Source of the DNA: JABDQZ01 sp050049775
GTDB taxonomy: Bacteria > Pseudomonadota > Gammaproteobacteria > Chromatiales > Chromatiaceae
NCBI GenBank assembly: GCA_050049775.1
Contig: JASFVP010000029.1
Span: 1-45,038 of the forward strand
Length of the DNA: 45,038 nt
Direction: 5' to 3'
This document shows, one piece after another, positions 8,179-15,978 of the stretch (position 1 is its first letter; each line of letters starts with the position of its first letter). The position numbers and the translations under genes were made by a program. The notes beneath the pieces were generated by a model. It was not told where the DNA came from, made no database searches, and saw nothing but the letters and a program-made list of their open reading frames with translations.

Positions 8179-8553
8179 ATGAACGATTTTGTTAAAAGTG
8201 CCGCTCTGATTCTGGTAACCAGTGCAGTGATGGTTGCAGTTGCCAAGGCAGACGTGAAACTGCAGGCAAGCCAGGTCCATCCGACGTTGCAGCTTCAGTC
8301 TGTCTCTCCAACCAAACCGGCTACCTGTGCCCCCGGTTTTATCCCGGTTGACAAAAAGCTGGTCGAGCACGAGGGTAAAAAATGGTACGAGTACAACTGT
8401 GTGCATCAAGAGGTAATCAACAGGACCTGCAATATGGATACGCAGGTCACAAATGTGAAAAACGATTTCGTCAGTCTGCCATCCGATGGTAAAAGCAAGA
8501 AGTCCAAACTCATGATGAGTTACAAATGTTTTAACTACGTACCGGTCAAATAA
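8179..8553 (+). CDS. Small secreted Cys-containing protein
   Basis: A 124-residue protein starting at the ATG at 8179, eight bases after GAGAGG; a GTG three codons earlier is less likely. Residues 1-24 form a signal peptide (ALILVTSAVMVAVAKA). Four cysteines (C50, C74, C84, C117) suggest two disulfides. The part KPATCAPGFIPV ... WYEYNC repeats the pattern of the Cys repeats in the protein at 1107-1520 (KPTC, GEIPV, W, C), with a longer loop. The C-terminal half is lysine-rich. No named family recognised. It shares a transcript with the CARDB gene and ends before a strong terminator. Confidence 0.75.
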   Translation: MNDFVKSAALILVTSAVMVAVAKADVKLQASQVHPTLQLQSVSPTKPATCAPGFIPVDKKLVEHEGKKWYEYNCVHQEVINRTCNMDTQVTNVKNDFVSLPSDGKSKKSKLMMSYKCFNYVPVK

Positions 8554-8574
8554 TAGTTGGCCGGGAGCAATGCC

Positions 8575-8608
8575 AAGCCAGACCCTGGGAACAGGGTCTG
8601 GCTTTTTT
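8575..8608 (+). terminator. Strong rho-independent terminator closing the sigma island
   Basis: A perfect 13-bp stem, AAGCCAGACCCTG (8575-8587) with CAGGGTCTGGCTT (8592-8604), GGAA tetraloop, then a T tract. It ends the CARDB/Cys-protein unit. Confidence 0.93.
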
Positions 8609-8805
8609 GTTTTCAGCTTTCGTTCATAACACGGATGAGTCAATAAAAAACGATGGCGGGAACCTTTTTGACAAATAGTTCTGCGGCAAATGCGGTATAT
8701 TTCGTATGCCAAGCCTCCCGGGCTCCGGATTAAGGAACATAAATGAAGTCAGAGTAAATTCACCCTGGTCCCGTTTGATTCACTATTTGATTCAGATTTC
8801 ATGTC

Positions 8806-9171
8806 ATGAAAATGCTCACCCACGATGGCAATCAACAACACCTGATGGCTCTCAAGGATCGTCTGGAAGCACACGGCATCCCGGCCGTGATTCAGGGTAC
8901 CGAGACGGCCAGAATGATTATTCCCGCATTGTTGCTGGAACCCACTTTGTGGGTATACCTGGACGAACAGTTCGATGACGCGGTTCATCTGATCAGCAAC
9001 CCGGATCACAGGGTGACTACCGGCATCGATGTCGAGGCGTTTTACGCCGCCCAGGGTTCGGAAGAGGATGCTACCAATGCCACCAACACGGCGCTCCGGG
9101 AGATAGCCTTGGTTGTGATTCTGGTCCTGGGTTTGATGCTCTTGCTGATCCAGATCCTGAATGCGCTCTAG
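8806..9171 (+). CDS. DUF2007-like protein with C-terminal membrane anchor
   Basis: A 121-residue protein. The first ~70 residues (LKDRLEAHGIPAVIQG, then WVYLDEQFDDAVHLI) fit the DUF2007 'putative signal transducing' fold, a small ferredoxin-like domain found in many bacteria; residues ~98-118 are one membrane helix (LREIALVVILVLGLMLLLIQ). So it is probably a cytoplasmic domain tethered by its tail. Function unknown. No good ribosome-binding site is visible before the ATG. It stands alone between the sigma island terminator and a long non-coding stretch, and has no obvious tie to either neighbour. Confidence 0.7.
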   Translation: MKMLTHDGNQQHLMALKDRLEAHGIPAVIQGTETARMIIPALLLEPTLWVYLDEQFDDAVHLISNPDHRVTTGIDVEAFYAAQGSEEDATNATNTALREIALVVILVLGLMLLLIQILNAL

Positions 9172-9743
9172 CTATAACAGTGCGTTGATACAGCGAGGCG
9201 GAGATGGTGCTTCACGGGTCGAGGTGATCGTTCTTTGTGTACTTTTTGTACAATAGAGTTTGCTCGCAAGGCGCTGCGAATCTTTCCGGTAAACCTCAGT
9301 TGGTCGCGTTAATCTGATGACTCAAAATCCTTCATCACAATATCGAAATATTAGTCGACATTCATATCTCGCGATTAAATAAAAATTCAGCTTTACGATT
9401 TCCTATCTTGAGCTAGTTTATAGCTATGCCTTGCATGACTTTTGTATCGCGTTGTCATTTTTGTGTCGCTTTATCAACACATTTCACTGCCCAAGACTTT
9501 GTTCTGTCTACTTTCTATACAGAATAGGATTTGCCTATAGTCAAGGCCTATAGTGAGTATCGAAATTAAGTCTTGGTAAATCAATTCTAAATGTCACATA
9601 TTTAAATCGTCGGCAGATTGATGAACACACCATGTGCAGTGATGCTCCCAACGTAAAAAAAGCATGTATCGGTATGTTCTTATTTATTGATAAACCGTCT
9701 AACGAAAGCCAACTGTTCCGCAACCCAAAGAGGAGTCTTAATA
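9172..9743 (+). other. AT-rich non-coding region upstream of the thiocyanate hydrolase operon
   Basis: About 570 bp without a gene, clearly richer in A+T than the flanking genes. It must hold the promoter of the scn operon. It contains an inverted repeat and a direct repeat (separate entry) and, near 9236-9254, the dyad GTAC-TTTTT-GTAC. I could not pick a sigma-70 promoter with good boxes and spacing. No terminator was seen after the DUF2007 gene. Confidence 0.5.
9502..9553 (+). promoter_or_regulatory. Candidate operator region for the scn operon
   Basis: An inverted repeat TTCTGT (9502-9507) / ACAGAA (9519-9524) is followed by two direct copies of GCCTATAG (9533-9540 and 9546-9553), 13 bp apart start to start. 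The cluster lies about 190-240 bp before scnB. This density of short repeats suggests regulator binding, but the regulator is unknown. Confidence 0.35.
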
Positions 9744-10175
9744 ATGTCATCGTCTACTAGAGAAGAGGTGCTCCGACATATTAATACTGTCGGCTACCTG
9801 CAGCCTGCGCTGCACAAGCAGACGCACGCGCCTGCGCCCGATGAAATCGATCATACCCTCTACAGAGCCTACACGCGTCCGGTGCATGACGTCGGTGGTG
9901 AGCCAGATGTGCCCATCGGCTACGAAGAGAAAGAAGAAGAACAATGGGAGCTCAATACTTTTGCTACCTGTGAGTGCCTGGCCTGGCGTGGTGTCTGGAA
10001 CGCCGAAGAACGTCGTCGCCGGCAGAATGTGGATGTTGGCCAGACCCAATACCTGGGCCTGCCTTATTACGGTCGTTGGTTGCTGACCGCTGCGCTGATC
10101 CTGGTTGACAAGCAGTTCGTCACATTAACTGAGTTGAGCGACAAAATTGCTGAGGTGAGAAAACGCTATGAGTAA
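9744..10175 (+). CDS. scnB: Thiocyanate hydrolase beta subunit
   Basis: A 143-residue protein; the ATG at 9744 follows AAAGAGGAG, and an earlier in-frame ATG has no such site. It resembles the N-terminal half of nitrile hydratase beta (PAPDEIDHTLYRAYTRPVHDVGG; ... FATCECLAWRGVW; ... YYGRWLLTAALILVDK). In cobalt nitrile hydratase this is one chain with the part encoded by the next gene; in thiocyanate hydrolase (known from Thiobacillus thioparus) the chain is split in two genes in just this order, with sizes of about 157, 126 and 243 residues, close to the 143, 122 and 236 seen here. The enzyme makes carbonyl sulfide and ammonia from thiocyanate in the cytoplasm. It overlaps scnA by 8 bases, suggesting coupled translation. 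Confidence 0.9.
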   Translation: MSSSTREEVLRHINTVGYLQPALHKQTHAPAPDEIDHTLYRAYTRPVHDVGGEPDVPIGYEEKEEEQWELNTFATCECLAWRGVWNAEERRRRQNVDVGQTQYLGLPYYGRWLLTAALILVDKQFVTLTELSDKIAEVRKRYE

Positions 10176-10536
10176 ACCGGTATACGACACAACACACCAC
10201 GCCAAAATTGCTACCGGTGTCGGTGATCCACAATGCTTCAAGGGCAAAGCAGGCGAGGCGAAGTTCAAGGTAGGCGATCGCGTCCGCATCAAGGACCTGC
10301 CTGACATTTTCTATACTCGCACCATGACCTACACCCGTGGCGCCGTCGGTACCGTGGTTCGCCTGGTTTACGAAAGCCCGCCGGCGGAAGACGAAGCCTG
10401 GGACAACACCGAAAACGTCGAGTGGTTCTACAGTGTGGCTTTCAAGCAGAAAGACCTCTGGCCTGAATACAGCGATGAATTTTCCAATGACTCGCTGGAG
10501 ACTGAATTCTCCGAACGCTGGCTCGAAGCCGAGTAA
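10168..10536 (+). CDS. scnA: Thiocyanate hydrolase alpha subunit
   Basis: A 122-residue protein matching the C-terminal half of nitrile hydratase beta: FKVGDRVRIKDLP, then TRTMTYTRGAVGTVV and YSVAFKQKDLWPE, an SH3-like barrel that packs against the metal subunit. The ATG lies inside the end of scnB (8-base overlap). A lone nitrile hydratase would have these two parts fused in one gene, so the split supports thiocyanate hydrolase. The gap to scnC holds the palindromic repeat at 10545-10562. Confidence 0.9.
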   Translation: MSKPVYDTTHHAKIATGVGDPQCFKGKAGEAKFKVGDRVRIKDLPDIFYTRTMTYTRGAVGTVVRLVYESPPAEDEAWDNTENVEWFYSVAFKQKDLWPEYSDEFSNDSLETEFSERWLEAE

Positions 10537-10544
10537 GCGGCCCG

Positions 10545-10562
10545 ACAAACCTATTTAAATAG
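10545..10562 (+). repeat. Palindromic repeat, copy 1 (before scnC)
   Basis: ACAAACCTATTTAAATAG, in which CTATTTAAATAG is a perfect palindrome. A second copy with one base change lies at 12748-12765, before the binding-protein gene. Both sit just before a ribosome-binding site (21 and 16 bases from the ATG). Possible RNA hairpin, processing site or translation enhancer. Confidence 0.6.
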
Positions 10563-10583
10563 ATTCTTAAAGAGGAAAAATAA

Positions 10584-11294
10584 ATGTCTGATCATGATCA
10601 TAGTCATAAACCGGCGCCGATGGTCGATGAGGTCAGCGATTTCGAGATCCTTGAAATGGCTGTTCGTGAACTGGCTATCGAAAAAGGGCTGTTTACCGCC
10701 GAGGATCATCGGGTCTGGACGGAGTATGTGCATACCCTCGGTCCGCTGCCGGCTGCACGCCTGGTCGCCAAGGCCTGGCTCGATCCGGAATACAAGAAAC
10801 TCTGTATCGAAGACGGTGTCGAAGCCAGTAAGGCGGTTAACGTTGACTGGGTGACCAGTCCTCCGACCCAGTTCGGTACACCGAGTGACTACTGTAACCT
10901 GCGTGTACTCGCCGATGGACCGAAACTGAAGCATGTTGTGGTTTGTACTTTGTGCTCCTGCTATCCGCGTCCGATCCTGGGTCAGTCGCCGGAATGGTAC
11001 CGCACGCCGAACTATCGTCGTCGTCTGGTGCGTTGGCCGCGTCAGGTGCTGTCCGAGTTTGGTCTGCAGCTGGATTCCGATGTGGAAATCCGTGTCGCCG
11101 ACTCCAACCAGAAGACGCGTTACATCGTCATGCCGGAACGTCCGGAAGGCACCGAAGGCTGGACTGAAGATCAGCTGGCTGAAATTGTCACCCGCGATTG
11201 CCTGATTGGTGTTGCTGTACCGAAGCCGGGTATTACCGCCAATGCCAAACGTCCGGTGCGCAAGGCGATCCATCCGGTCCAGCACGATCATTAA
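10584..11294 (+). CDS. scnC: Thiocyanate hydrolase gamma subunit (cobalt site)
   Basis: A 236-residue protein of the nitrile hydratase alpha family with the metal motif VCTLCSCYPR: Cys121, Cys124, Ser125 and Cys126. The Thr in C-T-L-C-S-C is the cobalt form (iron enzymes have Ser there). In the T. thioparus enzyme two of these cysteines are oxidised to sulfinic and sulfenic acid. WYRTPNYRRRLVRWPRQVL follows as in that family. The N-terminus is His-rich (DHDHSHK), not unusual for the family but perhaps metal-gathering. AGAGGAAAAATAA precedes the ATG. It is the catalytic chain and the third gene of scnBAC. Confidence 0.94.
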   Translation: MSDHDHSHKPAPMVDEVSDFEILEMAVRELAIEKGLFTAEDHRVWTEYVHTLGPLPAARLVAKAWLDPEYKKLCIEDGVEASKAVNVDWVTSPPTQFGTPSDYCNLRVLADGPKLKHVVVCTLCSCYPRPILGQSPEWYRTPNYRRRLVRWPRQVLSEFGLQLDSDVEIRVADSNQKTRYIVMPERPEGTEGWTEDQLAEIVTRDCLIGVAVPKPGITANAKRPVRKAIHPVQHDH

Positions 11295-11318
11295 GGTTAC
11301 AGGTATCAGGAGACTGCC

Positions 11319-11732
11319 ATGTCCATTTTGAACAACGATGTCAGCAGTGAATATTCCATCGATGTGACAGAGATTCCGCTGTTGCAGCGCATCCAGGAGT
11401 CCGGTCGCGTATGGGAAGACCTGGCGACGCAATACGGCGTCACCAATCCTGACCCTCCCTGGAAGATCACGCTGGAAACCACCTGCGACCTGCTGGCGGC
11501 CGATTCCTGCGTCAAGCCTTACGACCAGGTCGAGCCGGGTTCCTGTGCGTTGCCTTCACTGGAGCGTCGCGCGGAAGAAGATGAACTGTCAGAAACCATC
11601 TATGAGGATGTGCCATTTCCCGAGCGCCAATTGCTGGCGCTGGCCCATTCCATGATCAAAAGAGGTTTGCTGGATGAAGACGAGCTGGCTCGTCGCATGG
11701 AGGAAGTCGGTCAGCGCCTGAACAGCGCCTGA
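11319..11732 (+). CDS. Thiocyanate hydrolase maturation/cobalt-insertion protein (P15K-like)
   Basis: A 137-residue protein 24 bp after scnC with CAGGAG before the ATG. Its C-terminal third (PFPERQLLALAHSMIKRGLLDEDELARRM) resembles the helical N-terminal part of nitrile hydratase beta, as expected for the activator or self-subunit-swapping chaperones that bring cobalt to the alpha-type subunit; T. thioparus has such a protein (P15K) next to scnC. The middle has three cysteines (C55, C63 and one in GSCALPS) that could help metal transfer. It is the last of the tightly packed scn genes; a 170-bp gap follows. Confidence 0.82.
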   Translation: MSILNNDVSSEYSIDVTEIPLLQRIQESGRVWEDLATQYGVTNPDPPWKITLETTCDLLAADSCVKPYDQVEPGSCALPSLERRAEEDELSETIYEDVPFPERQLLALAHSMIKRGLLDEDELARRMEEVGQRLNSA

Positions 11733-11902
11733 TCCGGGAAGTTATTTGGTACGAATACTGACTTGTAACAAACAGGGGAAGTCGTGTAGTTCGGCAATAC
11801 AGGTATGTAGATATAGGTTGGTGTTCAGTATTTCGCTTGAGAAAAACTATGTCGCCCACCCCTCGGGGAGAGCACATTGTCAGAGGACAGAGGATATAGT
11901 AG

Positions 11903-12697
11903 ATGGCAATACGCGGGACACAGATCGAAATCAAGGGCTTGACCCACCGTTATACGGCGCGTAGTCCGGTCACTTTTAACAGCGTCAATCTTGATTCACC
12001 GCCCGGTGAGGCACTGGCGATTATCGGCCGTTCGGGCTGTGGCAAATCCACATTGCTGCATATCCTGGCCGGTATCCTGAAACCGACCGAAGGCCGTGTA
12101 TTGCTCGACGGTGAAGAGATTCAGCAGCCGTCGCCGCGCTGGGTCATGATGTTCCAGGCGCCGCATCTGTTCCCCTGGATGACGGTTTCTCAGAATGTTG
12201 GTGTTGGCCTGAGTTTTGGCCATTGGTCCAAGGCCGAAATTCGCGAGCGCGTCAACGAAGTCATCGGCCTGGTCGAATTGCAGGACTATGCCGAATCCAA
12301 CGTGCAGGATCTGTCAGGCGGTCAGCAACAGCGTGTCGCCCTGGCGCGTTCCCTGGTCATGGAGCCGGAACTGCTGTTGCTCGACGAACCTTTCTCAGCG
12401 CTCGACGCCTTCACCCGCGCATCATTGCAGCATGATGTGCGTTCCATCGCCAAGCGTCTTGGCTTCAACATCGTCATCGTCACCCACGATATTGACGAAG
12501 CTGTAATTATGGCGGACCGCGCCGTCATCATGGCTGGCTCGCCGGGCAACATTGTCCATGAGCTTGATGTCGATCTACCCGACCCACGGGATCGTCAGGA
12601 CCCTGCAGTGCAAAAACTGCGTTCGCGCCTGATGTCGACGTTCCAGTTTGCCACTCATGGCAAGGCTGCTGAGGAAGAAGTTGCGGAAGCGGGATAA
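11903..12697 (+). CDS. ABC transporter ATPase of nitrate/sulfonate/taurine type
   Basis: A 264-residue ATPase with all motifs: Walker A GRSGCGKST (about 42-50), Q-loop in MMFQAPHLFPWMTV, signature LSGGQQQRVALARS, Walker B LLLLDEPFSALD and switch His in IVTHDIDEA. It groups by eye with NrtD/SsuB/TauB, the importers of small anions and sulfonates. The gene begins the transport part of the scn cluster, so thiocyanate (perhaps cyanate too) is the probable substrate; this rests on context. The last ~20 residues are Ala/Glu-rich. The 170 bp before it may hold a second promoter, but none was convincing. Confidence 0.92.
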   Translation: MAIRGTQIEIKGLTHRYTARSPVTFNSVNLDSPPGEALAIIGRSGCGKSTLLHILAGILKPTEGRVLLDGEEIQQPSPRWVMMFQAPHLFPWMTVSQNVGVGLSFGHWSKAEIRERVNEVIGLVELQDYAESNVQDLSGGQQQRVALARSLVMEPELLLLDEPFSALDAFTRASLQHDVRSIAKRLGFNIVIVTHDIDEAVIMADRAVIMAGSPGNIVHELDVDLPDPRDRQDPAVQKLRSRLMSTFQFATHGKAAEEEVAEAG

Positions 12698-12747
12698 CAG
12701 GAGCTGAGCAACAGGCTGACAAGGCTTTCAAAGAAGTGCAAAGCTGT

Positions 12748-12765
12748 ACAAACCTATATAAATAG
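12748..12765 (+). repeat. Palindromic repeat, copy 2 (before the binding-protein gene)
   Basis: ACAAACCTATATAAATAG, 17 of 18 bases identical to the copy at 10545-10562 and in the same position relative to the ribosome-binding site (TTAGGAG). Confidence 0.6.
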
Positions 12766-12781
12766 CACCATTAGGAGACAG

Positions 12782-14104
12782 ATGATGAGTAAAAAGCACG
12801 ACAAGATTCTTGGAGTACCACTTGACTACAAGAAGCATGGTGACGGGATCAACGACCCGAACCTGGTACTCGACTACGATGATCGATTTAGCAGTGTGCT
12901 GGGTACCGGTATTACCCGCCGCAATCTGATGAAGGCTGGCGCCGCAGTTGGTGCGCTCGGTGCTATGGGGTCCATCAGCCCATCCTTCGCGCAGGAAAAG
13001 AAACCGTTCGATCCGGTCATCCGCATGGGTTATATCCCGATTACCGACGCCGCCGCATTGCTGGTAGCGCATGAACTGGGCTTCTTCAAAGACGAAGGCA
13101 TCGAATCCGAAAAGCCGACGCTGATTCGTGGTTGGGCCCCGCTGGTGGAAGCCTTTGCTTCACACCGCTTCAACCTGACCCATATGCTGGCGCCGATCCC
13201 GATCTGGATGCGTTACAACAACAACTATCCGGTCAAGGTCACTGCCTGGGACCACACCAATGGTTCCGCCATGGTGGTGCACAAGGACAGCGGCATCAAT
13301 TCACCGAAAGACATGGGTGGTAAACAGTTCGCCATGCCGTTCTGGTATTCCATGCACAACATCGTGTCACAGATGTTGCTCAAGGATCACGGTATCACTC
13401 CGGTGATTCGTCCGCAGAATGCCGAGATTGCACCGAACGAATGTAACTTCCTCGTACTGAACCCACCCGACATGCCGCCGGCACTGGCTTCCCGCCAGAT
13501 CGACGGTTACTGCGTGGCAGAACCTTTCTGCGCCATGGGCGAACTCAAGGCGCAAGGCAAGATCCTGCGTTTCAACGGCGACATCTGGAAAGGTCATCCA
13601 TGTTGCGTGGTCGTCATGCACGAAGAAGACGCTATGGATCCGGATCGTGCCGCCTGGGCACAGGGCGTGCATAACGCCATCATTCGCGCACAGCTGCACC
13701 TGGGCGCCAACCGCAAGGAAATGGCGCACATGCTGTCGAAGAACGGCAAGAAGTACCTGCCAATGCCGGCCAAGGTGGTGGAACGCGCCATGCTGTTCTA
13801 CGACCCGGCCTATTACAAGAACCCGCATGCGATCCAGAACCTCGACTGGGGCCAGGACCGCATCAACTTCCAGGCCTGGCCGTTTCCGTCCGCTACCATT
13901 CGCATCGTGGAAGAACTGCAGAAGACCGAGGTCACCGGCGACAGCGCCTTCCTCGACAAGATCACCGGCGAGCATGTCGCCAAGGATCTGGTGCAGTACG
14001 ACTACGTCAAGAAATCCCTGGAGAAACACCCGGACTGGAAGAAAGACCCGAGCGTACCGCAGTCCGGCAATCCTTATGAAAGGGTCGAGGTGATCAAAAC
14101 ATGA
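12782..14104 (+). CDS. ABC transporter substrate-binding protein with Tat signal
   Basis: A 440-residue protein of the NrtA/SsuA family: IRMGYIPITDAAALLVAHEL begins the first lobe, with GWAPLVEAFASHRFN, WDHTNGSAMVVHKDSGI and PPALASRQIDGYCVAEPF as usual landmarks. Residues 45-70 form a twin-arginine signal (TRRNLMKAGAAVGAL, then SPSFAQ), so it crosses the membrane folded. The ~45 residues before the twin Arg are long for such a signal. TTAGGAG precedes two adjacent ATG codons (12782 and 12785); either could be used. It overlaps the permease gene by four bases (ATGA). Likely binds thiocyanate in the periplasm, by context. Confidence 0.9.
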   Translation: MMSKKHDKILGVPLDYKKHGDGINDPNLVLDYDDRFSSVLGTGITRRNLMKAGAAVGALGAMGSISPSFAQEKKPFDPVIRMGYIPITDAAALLVAHELGFFKDEGIESEKPTLIRGWAPLVEAFASHRFNLTHMLAPIPIWMRYNNNYPVKVTAWDHTNGSAMVVHKDSGINSPKDMGGKQFAMPFWYSMHNIVSQMLLKDHGITPVIRPQNAEIAPNECNFLVLNPPDMPPALASRQIDGYCVAEPFCAMGELKAQGKILRFNGDIWKGHPCCVVVMHEEDAMDPDRAAWAQGVHNAIIRAQLHLGANRKEMAHMLSKNGKKYLPMPAKVVERAMLFYDPAYYKNPHAIQNLDWGQDRINFQAWPFPSATIRIVEELQKTEVTGDSAFLDKITGEHVAKDLVQYDYVKKSLEKHPDWKKDPSVPQSGNPYERVEVIKT

Positions 14105-14925
14105 GCACACCTGCCGGAACCCAGAACAGGAATAGCGCTGCCGGATTCCTCCAGAATCCGGTGGTCCACAGGGTAGGATGGGCGCTAGCCGGACTTTCGA
14201 TTCTGCTGCTGTTGTGGGGGATTTTTGGCTACTACATTGCCAAGAATCCCGACACAGCGAGTTTCGCGACGTTCGGCCTGATTCCAACCCTGCAAGCTTT
14301 TCCCGAGTTGCTGGGTGAAGGCGCGATCCAGAAAGCCGTGGTCGCCAGTTCCTATCGACTGGGTGGCGGCCTCGGTATCGCAATCATCATAGGCATCCCG
14401 CTCGGCATTATCGTCGGGCGCAGCAAGCGCTTTCGTGAACTGAGTCATTCGCCGTTTCAGTTGTTGCGAATGGTCAGTCCACTGGCGTGGATGCCGATTG
14501 CGGTGTTCGTGTTCACCCAATGGGACGGTTCCATCATCTTCCTGATTGCCATGGCGTCGGTCTGGCCGGTGATCTTTTCTACCGCTGCCGGCCTGGCCAA
14601 GGTGGACCCGGCCTGGTTCATGGTGGCGCGCAATCTTGGCGCCAAGCCGATGCACATGCTGACACGCATCATCATGCCGGCGATTACCTTCGATATCTTG
14701 TCGGGTATACGACTGGCCCTGGGTGTTGCCTGGATTGTATTGGTGCCGGCCGAATATCTGGGTGTGACCTCCGGTCTGGGTTACGCCATCGAGGACGCAC
14801 GTGAAACCCTGTCCTACGACCACCTGACCGCGATGGTCGTGACCATCGGTGTCATCGGTTATGCCCTGGATACCTCGCTGGTACTGCTGATCAAGCGCTT
14901 CAGCTGGCATCGCGGTGGCGTGTAA
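14101..14925 (+). CDS. ABC transporter permease, first copy
   Basis: A 274-residue inner-membrane permease of the NrtB/SsuC/TauC type, with about six membrane helices and the ATPase-contact loop around ARNLGAKPMHMLTRIIMPA (the EAA-type loop). Overlaps the binding-protein gene by four bases. It is clearly a paralogue of the next gene: LRMVSPLxWxPIAV, FLIAxASVWPV and GIRLALGVAWIVL are shared. Most importers of this family use two copies of one permease; here two different ones are encoded, which suggests a mixed dimer. Confidence 0.9.
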   Translation: MSTPAGTQNRNSAAGFLQNPVVHRVGWALAGLSILLLLWGIFGYYIAKNPDTASFATFGLIPTLQAFPELLGEGAIQKAVVASSYRLGGGLGIAIIIGIPLGIIVGRSKRFRELSHSPFQLLRMVSPLAWMPIAVFVFTQWDGSIIFLIAMASVWPVIFSTAAGLAKVDPAWFMVARNLGAKPMHMLTRIIMPAITFDILSGIRLALGVAWIVLVPAEYLGVTSGLGYAIEDARETLSYDHLTAMVVTIGVIGYALDTSLVLLIKRFSWHRGGV

Positions 14926-15088
14926 ATCAAGTTAGAGACGATGTTTGCCGCTGCCCGCTACCAGCAGGTCTGATCGGCAGAACCATTAACGAAGTGTTGA
15001 TCGATATGAAAACAACCAATAGCAAACAACAATTAACCTGTTTTCGCATGAGCGACCAGTGCGATCACCTGATCGGGGAAGTACAACA

Positions 15089-15934
15089 ATGAGCAGCTTT
15101 GCCTCTGTTTGGGAAAAAAGGTTTATGAGCCAGCCATATGTGCCGCAGCTGTGCCATCTGGCGAAAGTCTCCGCGCACGGTGTTGGCAACCTGATTGGCG
15201 GTCTGGCGATTCTTTTCGCACTGTGGTGGCTGAGCATTTATCTGATCACACTGGACCCGGCTAATGCGCTGTTTGATTCGTTTGGTCTGGTACCGGCATT
15301 TCAGGCGCTGCCCGACCTGTGGGAAGACGCCACCATTCCTGATGCGATGTTGACCAGTGGTTATCGCCTCGGCATGGGACTGCTGATTGCAATCGGTATC
15401 GGTGTGCCGGTGGGCATTATTATGGGTCGCGTCGGCTGGTTCAAAAAGCTGAGTAACGTGCCATTCCAGTTTCTGCGTATGGTCAGTCCGCTTTCCTGGG
15501 AGCCGATTGCGGTGATTGTGTTCCTGGAATGGGATCATGCCATCATCTTTCTGATCGCGATCGCATCGGTCTGGCCGGTAGTTTTCGCGACATCAGCTGG
15601 TCTGGAGAAAGTCGATCCCAACTGGTTCAAGGTGGCGCGCAATCTGGGCGCCAACAACTGGCATGTGTTGACCAAGATTATTCTGCCGGCGATTGCCTAC
15701 GACGTATTGACCGGTATTCGACTGGCGCTGGGTGTGGCCTGGATCGTCCTGATCCCGGCGGAATTCCTCGGCGTGACTTCCGGCTTTGGCTTTGCGATCC
15801 AGGATGCTCGCGAAAGTATGCTGTATGAAAACCTCATGGCAATGATCCTGGTGATCGGTGCGGTGGGTTATGTCCTGGATGGCATCTGCGTGATTCTCAT
15901 CAAGAAGTATGCCTGGACAAAAGACAAATCATGA
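15089..15934 (+). CDS. ABC transporter permease, second copy
   Basis: A 281-residue permease similar to the previous one along its whole length (EAA-type loop ARNLGANNWHVLTKIILPA). The ATG at 15089 with GGGGAAG eight bases upstream is preferred to a GTG ten codons earlier. A 163-bp gap separates it from the first permease, wide for this cluster, and holds no gene. It has a slightly longer N-terminus than its twin. Probably forms the channel with the first permease and the ATPase at 11903. Confidence 0.9.
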   Translation: MSSFASVWEKRFMSQPYVPQLCHLAKVSAHGVGNLIGGLAILFALWWLSIYLITLDPANALFDSFGLVPAFQALPDLWEDATIPDAMLTSGYRLGMGLLIAIGIGVPVGIIMGRVGWFKKLSNVPFQFLRMVSPLSWEPIAVIVFLEWDHAIIFLIAIASVWPVVFATSAGLEKVDPNWFKVARNLGANNWHVLTKIILPAIAYDVLTGIRLALGVAWIVLIPAEFLGVTSGFGFAIQDARESMLYENLMAMILVIGAVGYVLDGICVILIKKYAWTKDKS

Positions 15935-15978
15935 TCGAAGCATCAACCAAATTTTCTACCTAATGAGTGAGCAGTGTT

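Noticed and set aside
8659..8689. A fourth possible ECF promoter (GGAACC ... CGGCAA) before the DUF2007 gene.
   Set aside because: The first and the second box both deviate and the spacer is 19, outside the 16-17 of the other three copies.
9744..11732. Nitrile hydratase instead of thiocyanate hydrolase.
   Set aside because: Nitrile hydratase has one beta gene of about 200 or more residues; here it is split into two genes in the order and sizes known for thiocyanate hydrolase, next to an importer and sulfur genes.
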